A stretch of DNA of 64,000 bases, taken from positions 1-64,000 of the forward strand of contig NZ_WQCG01000003.1 in assembly GCF_013032505.1 (NCBI RefSeq), read 5' to 3'. Below are positions 34,422 through 42,410 of this stretch, piece by piece. Under the pieces are notes generated by a model, which saw only the letters and a list, made by a program, of their open reading frames with translations, made no database searches and had not been told where the DNA came from. The stretch is from Ruegeria atlantica (GTDB lineage Bacteria > Pseudomonadota > Alphaproteobacteria > Rhodobacterales > Rhodobacteraceae). Numbering within the stretch: the first letter of the stretch is position 1; the number at the start of each line of letters is the position of its first letter. A program made the translations under genes and the position numbers.

Positions 34422-35413
34422 TAGATCCCCTGCTCCTTCAGCCATGTCAGAATTCCAGCCACCGCGGCATCGGTCTGTCCCGGAGACATCAAGCGCCCCG
34501 CAATGACATGGGATGATGGGTCATCCCCCGGCCCCATCGTAACCGTCTGAACACTTGCAGGCCCGCCCCAAGCTTCGGCCACCTTGTGGGTCAGGTCCGG
34601 GCGCACAACCTGATCATCGTCAGAGAACCAGAACAGCGCCGGGACACGCGCCTGCGAGAAGTCCAGGGCATAAACCGTCTCGACCAAAGCGGTCATAGGC
34701 ACAACTGCTTCCCACGGATAGACCGACGACCAGTACTTGTTCTTTTCCGGGTCCGGGCCAGAGACGTCCCGTTCTTCTCCCATGATCAATGGCAGCCAGC
34801 TGCGCGCCCATGGAAGGCCGGGTATCCAGGCACCAGGCGTGTTCACACCGAAATTCGGAGAGACAAAGACCAGCCCCGCAACGTTTTCCATCAGCGCGTC
34901 GTCCAAAGCCGCTGCTGCAGCCAATGTTCCTCCGGTCGAGGTTGAAATCACGACAACCTGACCGCCCACTGCCCGAGCGGCGGCCAGCCCTTCGGCCATA
35001 TCCTGCATCCACCCCGAGGCGGTGCCGTCGGCCATTGCATCCCCACCGCGCCCATGGCCCTGCAAGCGGGTGTAGACCAGATTGGCCCCCAAAGCCTCTG
35101 CGACCATATCGGGGACCGGGCGAATTTCTTCGGACGAGGCGGAAAACCCGTGCACATACAGGATGGAAACCGGCGTGCGCTGTTCTTTGAACCCGTCGTG
35201 CCAGATAACCCGTTTCTCAACACCCGGAGTAATGTCATCGAAAGTGGACTCTACGCTTTCGAAATAGACCTGCACCCCTTCGCCAAACTTGCGGGGTTCA
35301 AATGTCGGATTCAGGTTCACCTCTTCGCGGGGGCCGAACCAATAGATCAAAGCGCCAGCCGCAACCAGCACTAGAAGAAAACGACCTATAATTTTGCCGA
35401 ATGCCTGGATCAT
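34421..35413 (-). CDS. Membrane-anchored alpha/beta hydrolase
   Basis: A 330-residue protein with an N-terminal hydrophobic helix (about residues 10-26: GRFLLVLVAAGALIYWF) that probably anchors it in the inner membrane with the hydrolase domain outside. Domain features are LYVHGFSASSEE, a nucleophile Ser at about 159 in the variant elbow ISTSTGG (Ser in place of the first Gly), Asp in FSDDDQVV and His in SSHVIAG. It resembles monoglyceride-lipase/carboxylesterase-like enzymes. It overlaps the preceding hydrolase by ATGA. Confidence 0.8.
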   Translation of the reverse strand: MIQAFGKIIGRFLLVLVAAGALIYWFGPREEVNLNPTFEPRKFGEGVQVYFESVESTFDDITPGVEKRVIWHDGFKEQRTPVSILYVHGFSASSEEIRPVPDMVAEALGANLVYTRLQGHGRGGDAMADGTASGWMQDMAEGLAAARAVGGQVVVISTSTGGTLAAAAALDDALMENVAGLVFVSPNFGVNTPGAWIPGLPWARSWLPLIMGEERDVSGPDPEKNKYWSSVYPWEAVVPMTALVETVYALDFSQARVPALFWFSDDDQVVRPDLTHKVAEAWGGPASVQTVTMGPGDDPSSHVIAGRLMSPGQTDAAVAGILTWLKEQGI

Positions 35414-36159
35414 TGCACGCCCATCACTTCAAGCACGGCGTTTTCGATGATCTCAAGGCATGGCCCGTCCGAAAACCTGTGGTCAGCGTCCTTGACCAAA
35501 AGCAGGCGCATGTCAGGTCCCGTGGCGTGGTCCAATAGACGCATTGCGGTCGCACTGGAAACCGCCGTATCTGCAGTCCCCTGCAGAAAACGAACCGGAA
35601 AAGGAAGGTTCATTCCATCCCGCAAAACCAGCTGTTGTCTTCCATCCTCGATCATACGCTTTGTGATGATGTAGGGCTCCATATAGTCCGAGGGTAACTC
35701 GACATAGCCTTCAGTCTCCAACACCTGTTTTTGCGTGTCAGTGAATGATGCCCAATACCCATCCTCGGTAAAATCCGGGGCCGCGGCGATTGTAACCATG
35801 CCCGCAATCCGATCCGGTATCGCTTTTGCCAGCAAAAGCGCCTGCCAGCCGCCCATCGACGATCCGACAACAAGCAGCGGCCCCAAAGTCAGTTCCTCCA
35901 CGGCCGCCAAGGTATCCTCATGCCAGTCACCGATGCAGCCGCCTTCGAACTTGCCAGAACTTTCGCCGTGGCCGGAATAGTCGAACCGCAGGAACGCCTG
36001 ACCACGCGCCTTGGCCCAGGCCTCAAGATGGACGGCCTTGGTACCCTCCATGTCAGACTTGAGCCCGCCGAGAAACACAATGGTCGGCCCAGTGCCCTCA
36101 CTCTTGTGATACGCCAACCGCCGCCCCTGCGCGGTGCTCAGAAAATCCGTCGCTGCCAT
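35410..36159 (-). CDS. Alpha/beta hydrolase
   Basis: A 249-residue hydrolase with VFLGGLKSDMEGTKA, FDYSGHGESSG, nucleophile Ser101 in VVGSSMGGWQ, Asp in LQGTADTAV and His in DADHRFSD. It resembles the bacterial palmitoyl-thioesterase/ABHD10-like group. The start at 36159 follows an AGAGGG site; longer in-frame starts reach back into the thrS promoter region. It is the first gene of the coupled minus-strand set and divergent from thrS (195-base gap containing a TTGACA at 36262 but no clear -10). Confidence 0.82.
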   Translation of the reverse strand: MAATDFLSTAQGRRLAYHKSEGTGPTIVFLGGLKSDMEGTKAVHLEAWAKARGQAFLRFDYSGHGESSGKFEGGCIGDWHEDTLAAVEELTLGPLLVVGSSMGGWQALLLAKAIPDRIAGMVTIAAAPDFTEDGYWASFTDTQKQVLETEGYVELPSDYMEPYIITKRMIEDGRQQLVLRDGMNLPFPVRFLQGTADTAVSSATAMRLLDHATGPDMRLLLVKDADHRFSDGPCLEIIENAVLEVMGVQ

Positions 36160-36354
36160 GTCGCCCTCTTTCTCTTTGCCGATCATCATGCACGGCTGTC
36201 TGCGGGCCGCAATTGCCGAATTTCGACCTCTCGCTGCGTCAGGTCGGGTACAGTTCCGCGCTTGACAGGTCATGCTGCACCTGCCAAATGGATCGAACAA
36301 ACATAACCCGCAACCGGGCGTTCAGTGGGCGCCAAACCGACGAGGAGAGCCGAT

Positions 36355-38313
36355 ATGGCCCTGGACTCACAGTCAGTCTCCCTTACTTTTCCCGACGGCA
36401 ATTCCCGATCCTTTGACGCAGGCGTGACGCCCGCGCAGGTCGCTGCCGATATTTCGACTTCATTGGCCAAAAAGGCGATTTCAGCCACGGTGAACGGCCA
36501 GCACTGGGACCTGCAGTGGCCCATCGATTCTGACGCGCAGATCGCCATCCACACCATGAAGGATGAGGAACAAGCCAACGAACTGATCCGTCACGATCTA
36601 GCCCATGTGATGGCGCGCGCGGTTCAGGAAATCTGGCCCGCAACCAAGGTCACCATCGGCCCCGTTATCGACAACGGCTGGTATTATGATTTCGACCGAG
36701 AGGAACCGTTTACGCCTGAAGATCTCGGCCTCATCGAAAAAAAGATGAAAGAGATCATCAACAAGCGTGATCCTGTCACCACTGAGATCTGGGATCGTCA
36801 GCGGGCGATCGAGTTCTACAAGGCCAATAACGAGCCCTACAAGGTCGAGCTGATCGAGTCCATTCCAGGTGATGAACCGCTGCGGATGTACTGGCACGGC
36901 CACTGGCAGGATCTGTGCCGCGGTCCGCACCTGCAACACACCGGCCAACTGCCGGGCGACGCCTTCAAGCTGATGAGCATTGCTGGCGCCTATTGGCGTG
37001 GCGACAGTTCGCGTGCGATGCTGCAGCGTATTTATGGCGTGGCTTTCACCGGCAAGGAAAAGCTGAAAGCGCACCTGCATATGCTGGAAGAGGCCGCCAA
37101 GCGCGACCACCGAAAGCTGGGCAAGGAAATGGACCTGTTCCACATGCAGGAAGAGGCCCCTGGTCAGATCTTCTGGCATCCGAACGGCTGGAAAATCTAC
37201 ACCACGCTGCAGGACTATATGCGTCGCATGCAGGAGCGGGACGGCTATGTCGAGGTGAACACCCCTCAAGTCGTCGACCGCAAATTGTGGGAAGCCTCCG
37301 GCCATTGGGACAAGTACCAAGAGAACATGTTCATCGTCGAAGTGGACGAGGAGCATGCTCGCGAAAAGGCGATCAACGCACTGAAGCCGATGAACTGCCC
37401 CTGCCACGTGCAGGTGTTCAATCAGGGCCTGAAGTCCTATCGCGACCTGCCCCTGCGCATGGCGGAATTCGGTTCTTGTAACCGCTATGAACCCTCGGGT
37501 GCCCTGCACGGGATCATGCGGGTACGCGGCTTTACTCAGGACGATGGCCACATCTTCTGTGCAGAGGAACAGATCGAATCCGAGACCGCGAAGTTTATTG
37601 CCTTTCTGTCCAAGGTCTATGCAGATTTGGGTTTCCACAATTGGACCATCAAGCTTTCCACCCGTCCAGAGAAACGCATCGGGTCGGACGAAAGCTGGGA
37701 TCTGGTCGAAAAAGCTCTGGGAGATGCCTGCAAAGCTGCTGGGTATGACTACGAGACTCTCGAAGGTGAAGGCGCATTCTATGGTCCAAAGCTGGAGTTT
37801 ACCCTGACCGACGCAATCGGCCGGGACTGGCAGTGCGGCACCCTGCAGGTTGACCCCAACCTTCCCGAGCGTCTGGACGCCAGCTTTATCGGTGCCGATG
37901 GTGCGAAGCACCGTCCGTTCATGCTGCACCGGGCGACCCTGGGCTCGTTCGAACGCTTCATCGGTATCCTGATCGAAGAGCACGCTGGCAAGCTGCCGTT
38001 CTGGCTGGCACCGCGTCAGGTCGTGGTTGCCTCAATTACGTCAGAGGCGGATGATTATGTGCTGGAAGTGGTTGAGACACTCAAAGCTGCAGGCGTGCGC
38101 GCTGAGGCGGATATCCGTAACGAGAAGATCAACTACAAAGTCCGCGAACATTCGGTCGGCAAGGTTCCGGTCATTTTGGCCGTGGGTCATCGCGAAGTAG
38201 ACGAACGTACCGTAAGTGTGCGCCGGCTCGGTGAAAAACAGACGCAGGTTCAATCGCTTGAGGCTGTAACAAAAGAGCTGTCTTTGGCCGCGACCCCACC
38301 CGACCTTCTGTAA
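36355..38313 (+). CDS. thrS: Threonyl-tRNA synthetase
   Basis: A 652-residue class II synthetase. It has an N-terminal TGS domain (about 1-65), an editing domain ([21 protein letters not shown] and later), and a catalytic core with motif 2 [31 protein letters not shown], the zinc Cys in [10 protein letters not shown] and motif 3 [17 protein letters not shown]. The C-terminal anticodon-binding domain starts near 550 ([15 protein letters not shown]). The start MALDSQ follows GAGGAGA; an upstream in-frame start is not favoured. A single essential gene with no partner. Confidence 0.97.
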   Translation: MALDSQSVSLTFPDGNSRSFDAGVTPAQVAADISTSLAKKAISATVNGQHWDLQWPIDSDAQIAIHTMKDEEQANELIRHDLAHVMARAVQEIWPATKVTIGPVIDNGWYYDFDREEPFTPEDLGLIEKKMKEIINKRDPVTTEIWDRQRAIEFYKANNEPYKVELIESIPGDEPLRMYWHGHWQDLCRGPHLQHTGQLPGDAFKLMSIAGAYWRGDSSRAMLQRIYGVAFTGKEKLKAHLHMLEEAAKRDHRKLGKEMDLFHMQEEAPGQIFWHPNGWKIYTTLQDYMRRMQERDGYVEVNTPQVVDRKLWEASGHWDKYQENMFIVEVDEEHAREKAINALKPMNCPCHVQVFNQGLKSYRDLPLRMAEFGSCNRYEPSGALHGIMRVRGFTQDDGHIFCAEEQIESETAKFIAFLSKVYADLGFHNWTIKLSTRPEKRIGSDESWDLVEKALGDACKAAGYDYETLEGEGAFYGPKLEFTLTDAIGRDWQCGTLQVDPNLPERLDASFIGADGAKHRPFMLHRATLGSFERFIGILIEEHAGKLPFWLAPRQVVVASITSEADDYVLEVVETLKAAGVRAEADIRNEKINYKVREHSVGKVPVILAVGHREVDERTVSVRRLGEKQTQVQSLEAVTKELSLAATPPDLL

Positions 38314-38337
38314 CATTCGGCGACAAATCGCCCGAAG

Positions 38338-38361
38338 TCCGGCCCCATTTTCGGGGCCGGA
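38338..38361 (+). terminator. Probable thrS terminator
   Basis: The arms TCCGGCCCC and GGGGCCGGA form a 9-bp stem around a 6-base loop (ATTTTC), 25 bases after the thrS stop. The T-rich tail begins only after TTGAAACA, so termination strength is uncertain. Confidence 0.6.
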
Positions 38362-38534
38362 TTGAAACATTTTCCATTTTTCATTTCAAAAACAGTCTGT
38401 TAACCTTCAAGGGGGCATTACGCTCTTTGACGGGGTTGTGAGACACGGGCTCGTGAATTCACCTGCCCCGATTAAGCTACTACTTTGTCATTGTCACAAG
38501 AAGACATACGCAGTCATCAAAAGGGATTACCGAG

Positions 38535-38822
38535 ATGTCGAACACAGCAAAAACCCTGGTTATCGCAACCGCAGTTGCCGCAGCCGTTTCTGGTGCAGCG
38601 ACAACCGCTACCGCACAAGCCAAAGAGAAATGCTATGGCGTGTCTAAGGCCGGTCAGAACGACTGTGCCGCAGGCCCCGGCACAACCTGCGCCGGCACCT
38701 CAACCGTTGACTACCAGGGCAACGCCTGGACCTTAGTCGACGCGGGCACCTGCGCCGATATCGAACTGCCGGATAACCGTAAAGGTTCGCTGGAGCCGCT
38801 GGAGCGCGACCTGCCGGCATAA
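38535..38822 (+). CDS. bufA1: DUF2282 bufferin-type RiPP precursor (BufA1)
   Basis: A 95-residue secreted precursor with an N-terminal signal peptide (about residues 1-28, ending TTATAQA) and a core with four cysteines (33, 44, 52, 73) in the DUF2282 pattern [24 protein letters not shown] and AGTCADIEL. In characterised bufferins, core cysteines are converted to thiooxazoles by a DUF692 (MNIO) enzyme and the peptide binds copper in the periplasm. The neighbours bufB, bufC and a DoxX gene give the complete set. A hairpin between bufA and bufB likely makes the precursor message more abundant. Function as copper buffer is inferred from the family. Confidence 0.9.
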   Translation: MSNTAKTLVIATAVAAAVSGAATTATAQAKEKCYGVSKAGQNDCAAGPGTTCAGTSTVDYQGNAWTLVDAGTCADIELPDNRKGSLEPLERDLPA

Positions 38823-38847
38823 GCCCAAGCATCTGAGACTCGGAGGG

Positions 38848-38873
38848 GCGGGCCCTATCGCCCGCCTCTTTTC
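38848..38873 (+). terminator. Attenuating hairpin between bufA1 and bufB
   Basis: The 7-bp GGCGGGC/GCCCGCC stem is extended imperfectly outward, has a 6-base loop and is followed by TCTTTTC. Located 25 bases after bufA1 and just before the bufB ribosome site, it fits partial termination that favours precursor over enzymes. Confidence 0.65.
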
Positions 38874-38892
38874 GTGACCGGAGGATTTGTAC

Positions 38893-39750
38893 ATGCTGGA
38901 TAGTTCACTTCGATCAAACAGGCTGCCCGCCGTGCCCGGTGTCGGGTACAAACCCCAGCATTATGACCAGATTCTGGACCATGCCCATCCTGTCGGCTGG
39001 CTTGAGATTCACGCAGAAAACTACATGGGTGATGGCGGCAGGCCGCTTGCGCAATTGCGCCACCTCTCTGAAAAATTTCCCATTTCGGTCCACGGCGTCG
39101 GCCTTTCTATCGGTGGCGAAGGCCCCCTGGATGCCGATCATCTGGCGCGGCTGAAACACCTTGTTGGTTGGTTGAACCCCGCCAGCTTTTCCGAACACTT
39201 GGCATGGTCGACCCACGACAGTCACTTCCTGAACGACCTTCTGCCCCTGCCCTATACAGACGAAACACTGGCCCGCGTCTGTGCGCATATCGACAAGATT
39301 CAGGATACTGTCGGGCGGCAAATGCTGCTGGAAAACCCTTCCAGCTATTTGGCATTTGAGGAAAGCACTTGGTCCGAGCCTGAATTCCTGCGGGAAATCG
39401 CTCGTCGAACAGGATGTGGGCTTTTGCTGGACGTGAACAACGTCTTTGTATCAGCTACAAATCTGAATTTTTCCCCGCAGAGCTATATCGATGCCTACCC
39501 GCTGGACAACGTCCATGAGATCCACCTTGGCGGCCATGACGAGGACGAAGACGACCACGGCCGTCCGTTGCTGATCGACAGCCACGGTCGAGAGGTCGTC
39601 GATCCGGTTTGGGCGTTGCTGGACTACGTGTTAGAGCGTTCCGGCCCAAAACCCGTTCTGATCGAATGGGATACGGATGTACCCGAATGGCACGTTCTTC
39701 GGACCGAAGCTGACCGGGCGCAAGCGGCACTGGACCGCATTCCCGCATGA
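38893..39750 (+). CDS. bufB: DUF692 multinuclear non-haem iron oxidative enzyme (BufB)
   Basis: A 285-residue MNIO (DUF692) enzyme with a TIM-barrel fold and the expected metal ligands: His67 in SVHGVGLSIG, Glu101-His102 in SEHLAW, Glu147/Asn148 in LENPSSY, Asp180 in LLLDVNNV, the His residues in EIHLGGHD, and Glu258 in LIEWD. Family members use two or three iron ions and O2 to rearrange Cys residues of peptides. Its substrate is very probably the DUF2282 peptide upstream. The ATG at 38893 has GGAGGA upstream; a TTG two codons earlier is possible. It overlaps bufC by ATGA. Confidence 0.92.
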   Translation: MLDSSLRSNRLPAVPGVGYKPQHYDQILDHAHPVGWLEIHAENYMGDGGRPLAQLRHLSEKFPISVHGVGLSIGGEGPLDADHLARLKHLVGWLNPASFSEHLAWSTHDSHFLNDLLPLPYTDETLARVCAHIDKIQDTVGRQMLLENPSSYLAFEESTWSEPEFLREIARRTGCGLLLDVNNVFVSATNLNFSPQSYIDAYPLDNVHEIHLGGHDEDEDDHGRPLLIDSHGREVVDPVWALLDYVLERSGPKPVLIEWDTDVPEWHVLRTEADRAQAALDRIPA

Positions 39751-40508
39751 GCGTTTCGCAAACAACATTCCGCGCAGCCCTGCTAGACCCGTCGGCGGTT
39801 GTTCCGGAAGGACTGTGGGATGCCGAGGAACGCCCCGCCGGGCGGCGGTTCAGCGTCTATCGCAACAACGTGGCGGTTTCATTGACCGAAGCGATGCATC
39901 AGGCCTTCCCTGTGATCGCAAAGCTCTTGGGACCGCAAAACATGGACGGGCTTGCCGGGCTTTTCCTGCGCAAACACCCCCCTTCTTCACCATTGATGAT
40001 GTTCTATGGTGAGGAATTTCCCGAGTTTCTTGCAGGGATGGAGCAGCTGTCTCATCTCGGCTACCTCGCTGACGTTGCACATCTGGAACTGGCTTTGCGC
40101 CGATCTTATCACGCGGCGGACAGTCAGGCTGCACCGCCGGATGCGCTGGCCGTCCCACCAGAAGAAATCGTTTTGGCCAAACTGGAGTTTGCGCCCTCCA
40201 TGACGGTTCTTCGTTCGGAATGGCCGCTGTATTCGATCTGGCGATTCAATACCGAAGATGGTGCGCCTAAACCCGCGCCCGGGGCCGAAGACGTCCTGAT
40301 CACCCGGCCCGAATTCGATCCTGCCCCGCATTTGCTGCCAAAAGGCGGAGCGGACTGGATCGCTCGAGTTCAAGCCGGGCTTACCATTGGCGAGGCGTTC
40401 GAAAAAACCTCTGCCGACTTCCCCGAATTTGACCTTGGGGCCACTCTGGCGCTGCTTTTGCAGGGCGGCGCAATAACTTCTGTGACTATCGAAAGGCTGG
40501 CAACATGA
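39747..40508 (+). CDS. bufC: DUF2063 partner protein (BufC)
   Basis: A 253-residue protein with the N-terminal DUF2063 putative DNA-binding-like domain (FRAALLDPSAVVPEGL through FSVYRNNVAVSLTEAMHQAFPVIAKLLG) and a C-terminal domain of about 100 residues. In bufferin and related MNIO clusters this partner recognises the precursor and presents it to the DUF692 enzyme. It overlaps bufB and the DoxX gene by 4 bases on each side, implying a fixed stoichiometry. Confidence 0.9.
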   Translation: MSVSQTTFRAALLDPSAVVPEGLWDAEERPAGRRFSVYRNNVAVSLTEAMHQAFPVIAKLLGPQNMDGLAGLFLRKHPPSSPLMMFYGEEFPEFLAGMEQLSHLGYLADVAHLELALRRSYHAADSQAAPPDALAVPPEEIVLAKLEFAPSMTVLRSEWPLYSIWRFNTEDGAPKPAPGAEDVLITRPEFDPAPHLLPKGGADWIARVQAGLTIGEAFEKTSADFPEFDLGATLALLLQGGAITSVTIERLAT

Positions 40509-41032
40509 CTGCCCTGATCTCATTGCACAACAATACGCTGGGAAGGTTGGAAATGACCTCTGGCTGGTTGACGCCGACCCTGGCGCGACTGGTATTTGCG
40601 GCAACCCTGTTGGTTTACTACTGGAATTCGGCCACGACCAAACTTGGAAGCGGCTTTTTCGGTTTTCTTTTCCCGTCGGACGGGGCTTATGTGCAGATCT
40701 TTCCTAAAGCAATGGAAGCGGTCAGCTATGACAGTTCGCAACTGGGCATCTTCCATTGGGCTATTGCCGTCGCAGGAACATGGGCAGAATTTCTGCTTCC
40801 TGCGTTGATCCTGATCGGGCTTCTGTCGCGGTTTGCCGCATTGGGCATGATCGGTTTCGTCTGGGTCCAGACGATCGTCGACGTCACTGGCCACGGGGCG
40901 GCGCTGGGCAGCTTCTTCACGGCTGCACCCAACGTGCTGGACCAGCGTACGCTTTGGACATTCGTCTTGCTTGTGATCGTCATCAATGGCGCAGGTCCGC
41001 TCTCACTCGACCGAATCCTGCGTATCAAGTGA
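40505..41032 (+). CDS. bufD: DoxX family membrane protein (BufD)
   Basis: A 175-residue membrane protein with four hydrophobic segments (ARLVFAATLLVYYWNS, WAIAVAGTWAEFLLPALILIGL, FAALGMIGFVWVQTIV, TLWTFVLLVIVINGAG) typical of DoxX. DoxX proteins accompany many DUF2282-DUF692-DUF2063 clusters; proposed roles include quinone or thiol redox at the membrane. The TTKLGSGFFGF and HGAALGSFF loops face opposite sides of the membrane in the simplest model. It is last in the operon, with a convergent gene 2 bases away. Confidence 0.87.
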   Translation: MTALISLHNNTLGRLEMTSGWLTPTLARLVFAATLLVYYWNSATTKLGSGFFGFLFPSDGAYVQIFPKAMEAVSYDSSQLGIFHWAIAVAGTWAEFLLPALILIGLLSRFAALGMIGFVWVQTIVDVTGHGAALGSFFTAAPNVLDQRTLWTFVLLVIVINGAGPLSLDRILRIK

Positions 41033-41033
41033 C

Positions 41034-41402
41034 CTAGAAATGTGCCTTGGGCTCGTCCGGTTTTCCCGCGGCCAGCCCAAGGATGCCAGCCACAGCTGCA
41101 AAGGCCACCGGGAACATCGTAAAGACATTGAAACCAAACGCGAAATACATCCCGACCGCTGAAATCAGCAGCAATATCCCACCGATCAGAGCACGCGAAT
41201 GCGCCATTGCGCCGCCTGCGATAGCAAGCAGAGGCGCGATAATGGAAGCGGCCTGAATGAACTGAGCATTGTCCACCTGTTCAGCTAGCCCTTCAATCTC
41301 ACCGTAGTGGTCTATGAATGCGACATAGCCATAGCCAAAAAAACCGACAATCATCCCGATCAGTCCGGCAATGACGCCCAAAATCATTGATGCGTTGCGC
41401 AT
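41034..41402 (-). CDS. Small integral membrane protein of unknown function
   Basis: A 122-residue protein with four predicted membrane helices (ILGVIAGLIGMIVGFFGYGYV, AASIIAPLLAIAGGAMA, LIGGILLLISAVGMYFAFG, MFPVAFAAVAGILGLAAG) and a short soluble loop DHYGEIEGLAEQVDNAQ between the first two. It resembles DUF4064-like small proteins. It is convergent with the DoxX gene and has no partner on its strand. No function can be assigned. Confidence 0.75.
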   Translation of the reverse strand: MRNASMILGVIAGLIGMIVGFFGYGYVAFIDHYGEIEGLAEQVDNAQFIQAASIIAPLLAIAGGAMAHSRALIGGILLLISAVGMYFAFGFNVFTMFPVAFAAVAGILGLAAGKPDEPKAHF

Positions 41403-41441
41403 TTATACCCTCATCTTTACGTCAGACACATAAGTGCCCGA

Positions 41442-41759
41442 TCACGCAACACCAAGGCTTTCCTTTGTGTCCGCGGTCCACCCCAACAACAACGTGCCGT
41501 CATTTTCGATCAAGGGGCGCTTCATCAAAGTCGGGTGTTCCTTCAACAACTCCAAAGGTGGCCGCGCGCGTTCATCCGCGTCCAATCCACGCCAAGTTGT
41601 GGAGCGGGTATTGAGCAAAGCTTCGCCGAACACATCAAACGCCTTCGCCAGCACAAAATCGGGAACTCCTTGCACCCGAACGTCCACGAACTCGATATCG
41701 TCAATTGATTTCAATGCCTTACGGCACGTATCGCAGTTTTTCAGACCATAAAGACGCAT
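41442..41759 (-). CDS. ArsC/Spx/YffB family thioredoxin-fold protein
   Basis: A 105-residue protein with an N-terminal LKNCDTCRKAL (Cys9, Cys12 in a CxxC arrangement), TTWRGLDADERARPP and the C-terminal KRPLIENDGTLLLGW typical of ArsC/Spx/YffB proteins. The family includes glutaredoxin-linked arsenate reductases, but no ars genes are near, so a YffB-like thiol role is as likely. A much longer upstream in-frame reading continues through the cspA leader and is rejected as a start. Confidence 0.82.
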   Translation of the reverse strand: MRLYGLKNCDTCRKALKSIDDIEFVDVRVQGVPDFVLAKAFDVFGEALLNTRSTTWRGLDADERARPPLELLKEHPTLMKRPLIENDGTLLLGWTADTKESLGVA

Positions 41760-41907
41760 TTTGGGGCTGCTCCTGTACTTGTATGAATTCTTAGCATTTT
41801 TGCCTGTTTCATTCGGTAATTCTTGATTTTTTACTTCACCGTGCAATGTTGAAAAAGACGAAACACACAATTCGGGCCGCGTCGTGTGGGCGAAGCGGTG
41901 ATGCGTT

Positions 41908-41945
41908 GTGGTTACGTCAACCACTGCCCCCACCAATTTTGTGGG
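41908..41945 (+). promoter_or_regulatory. Structured leader of cspA
   Basis: Two small hairpins precede the cold-shock gene: GTGGTT/AACCAC (41908-41924) and CCCAC/GTGGG (41929-41945). A strong AAGGAGA ribosome site follows. Cold-shock mRNAs are often controlled by temperature-sensitive leaders, which this arrangement would allow. The rest of 41760-41975 shows nothing recognisable. Confidence 0.4.
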
Positions 41946-41975
41946 ACAACGTGTAAGTAGAAGGAGACACGGGAA

Positions 41976-42182
41976 ATGCCAACTGGCACCGTGAAATGGT
42001 TTAATACCACGAAAGGCTATGGGTTTATTGCCCCTGACGAAGGTGGCAAGGACGTTTTTGTTCATATCTCGGCCGTAGAACGGTCCGGTCTGACCGGACT
42101 CGCTGACAATCAGAAAGTCTCGTACGAGCTGCAAGACGGACGTGACGGCCGCCAAATGGCCTCTGATTTGAAGCCGTTATAA
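41976..42182 (+). CDS. cspA: Cold-shock protein (CspA family)
   Basis: A 68-residue single cold-shock domain with RNP1 (KGYGFIAP, residues about 13-20) and RNP2 (DVFVHISA). It binds single-stranded RNA/DNA and acts as an RNA chaperone. The length and the opening MPTGTVKWFNTTKG fit the family. A leader with small hairpins and a GC-rich hairpin downstream (42217-42239) define a monocistronic unit. Confidence 0.95.
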   Translation: MPTGTVKWFNTTKGYGFIAPDEGGKDVFVHISAVERSGLTGLADNQKVSYELQDGRDGRQMASDLKPL

Positions 42183-42216
42183 AACACCCCGTCATCTGCG
42201 GGTACTAAAAGCAGGC

Positions 42217-42239
42217 CAACGGCCAATTTCCGGCCGTTG
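42217..42239 (+). terminator. Probable cspA terminator
   Basis: An 8-bp perfect stem CAACGGCC/GGCCGTTG with a 7-base loop, 35 bases past the cspA stop. Only a weak T tract follows (TCCATTCTGG). Confidence 0.55.
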
Positions 42240-42353
42240 TCCATTCTGGAAGGTTGGAAACCTTATCCTCGTGCCGGTTTGGTATCGGCATGAATTGTTG
42301 TGTTTTCGCCGAACTCTACAACTTTGGAACGCTCCCAAATCATGCAGAAGATC

Positions 42354-42388
42354 GATGCCATGCGACCTTTGAAAGTCGTCATGGCATC
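42354..42388. ncRNA. Strong inverted repeat near the 3' end of thyX, possible small RNA or stability element
   Basis: GATGCCATG-CGAC pairs with GTCG-T-CATGGCATC: 13 base pairs with a single bulged T and an 8-base loop. It lies 23 bases past the thyX stop on that strand and about 170 bases past cspA on the other. No T-run follows on either strand, so it is not a standard terminator. The interval 42240-42410 holds no supported gene. Confidence 0.35.
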
Positions 42389-42410
42389 AGAGGTTAGGGC
42401 TATGTCGGCG

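Noticed and set aside
36598-37983. A 461-codon minus-strand open frame
   Set aside because: Entirely antisense to thrS, with no ribosome site or recognisable domain; a shadow of third-position GC bias.
41442-41759. Arsenic-resistance operon
   Set aside because: Only an ArsC/Spx-like protein is present; no arsR, arsB or acr3 gene is nearby.
41760-42155. N-terminal extension of the ArsC/Spx-like gene through the cspA region
   Set aside because: The family N-terminus is exactly MRLYGLKNCDTC at 41759, and the extension is low-complexity shadow of cspA and its leader.
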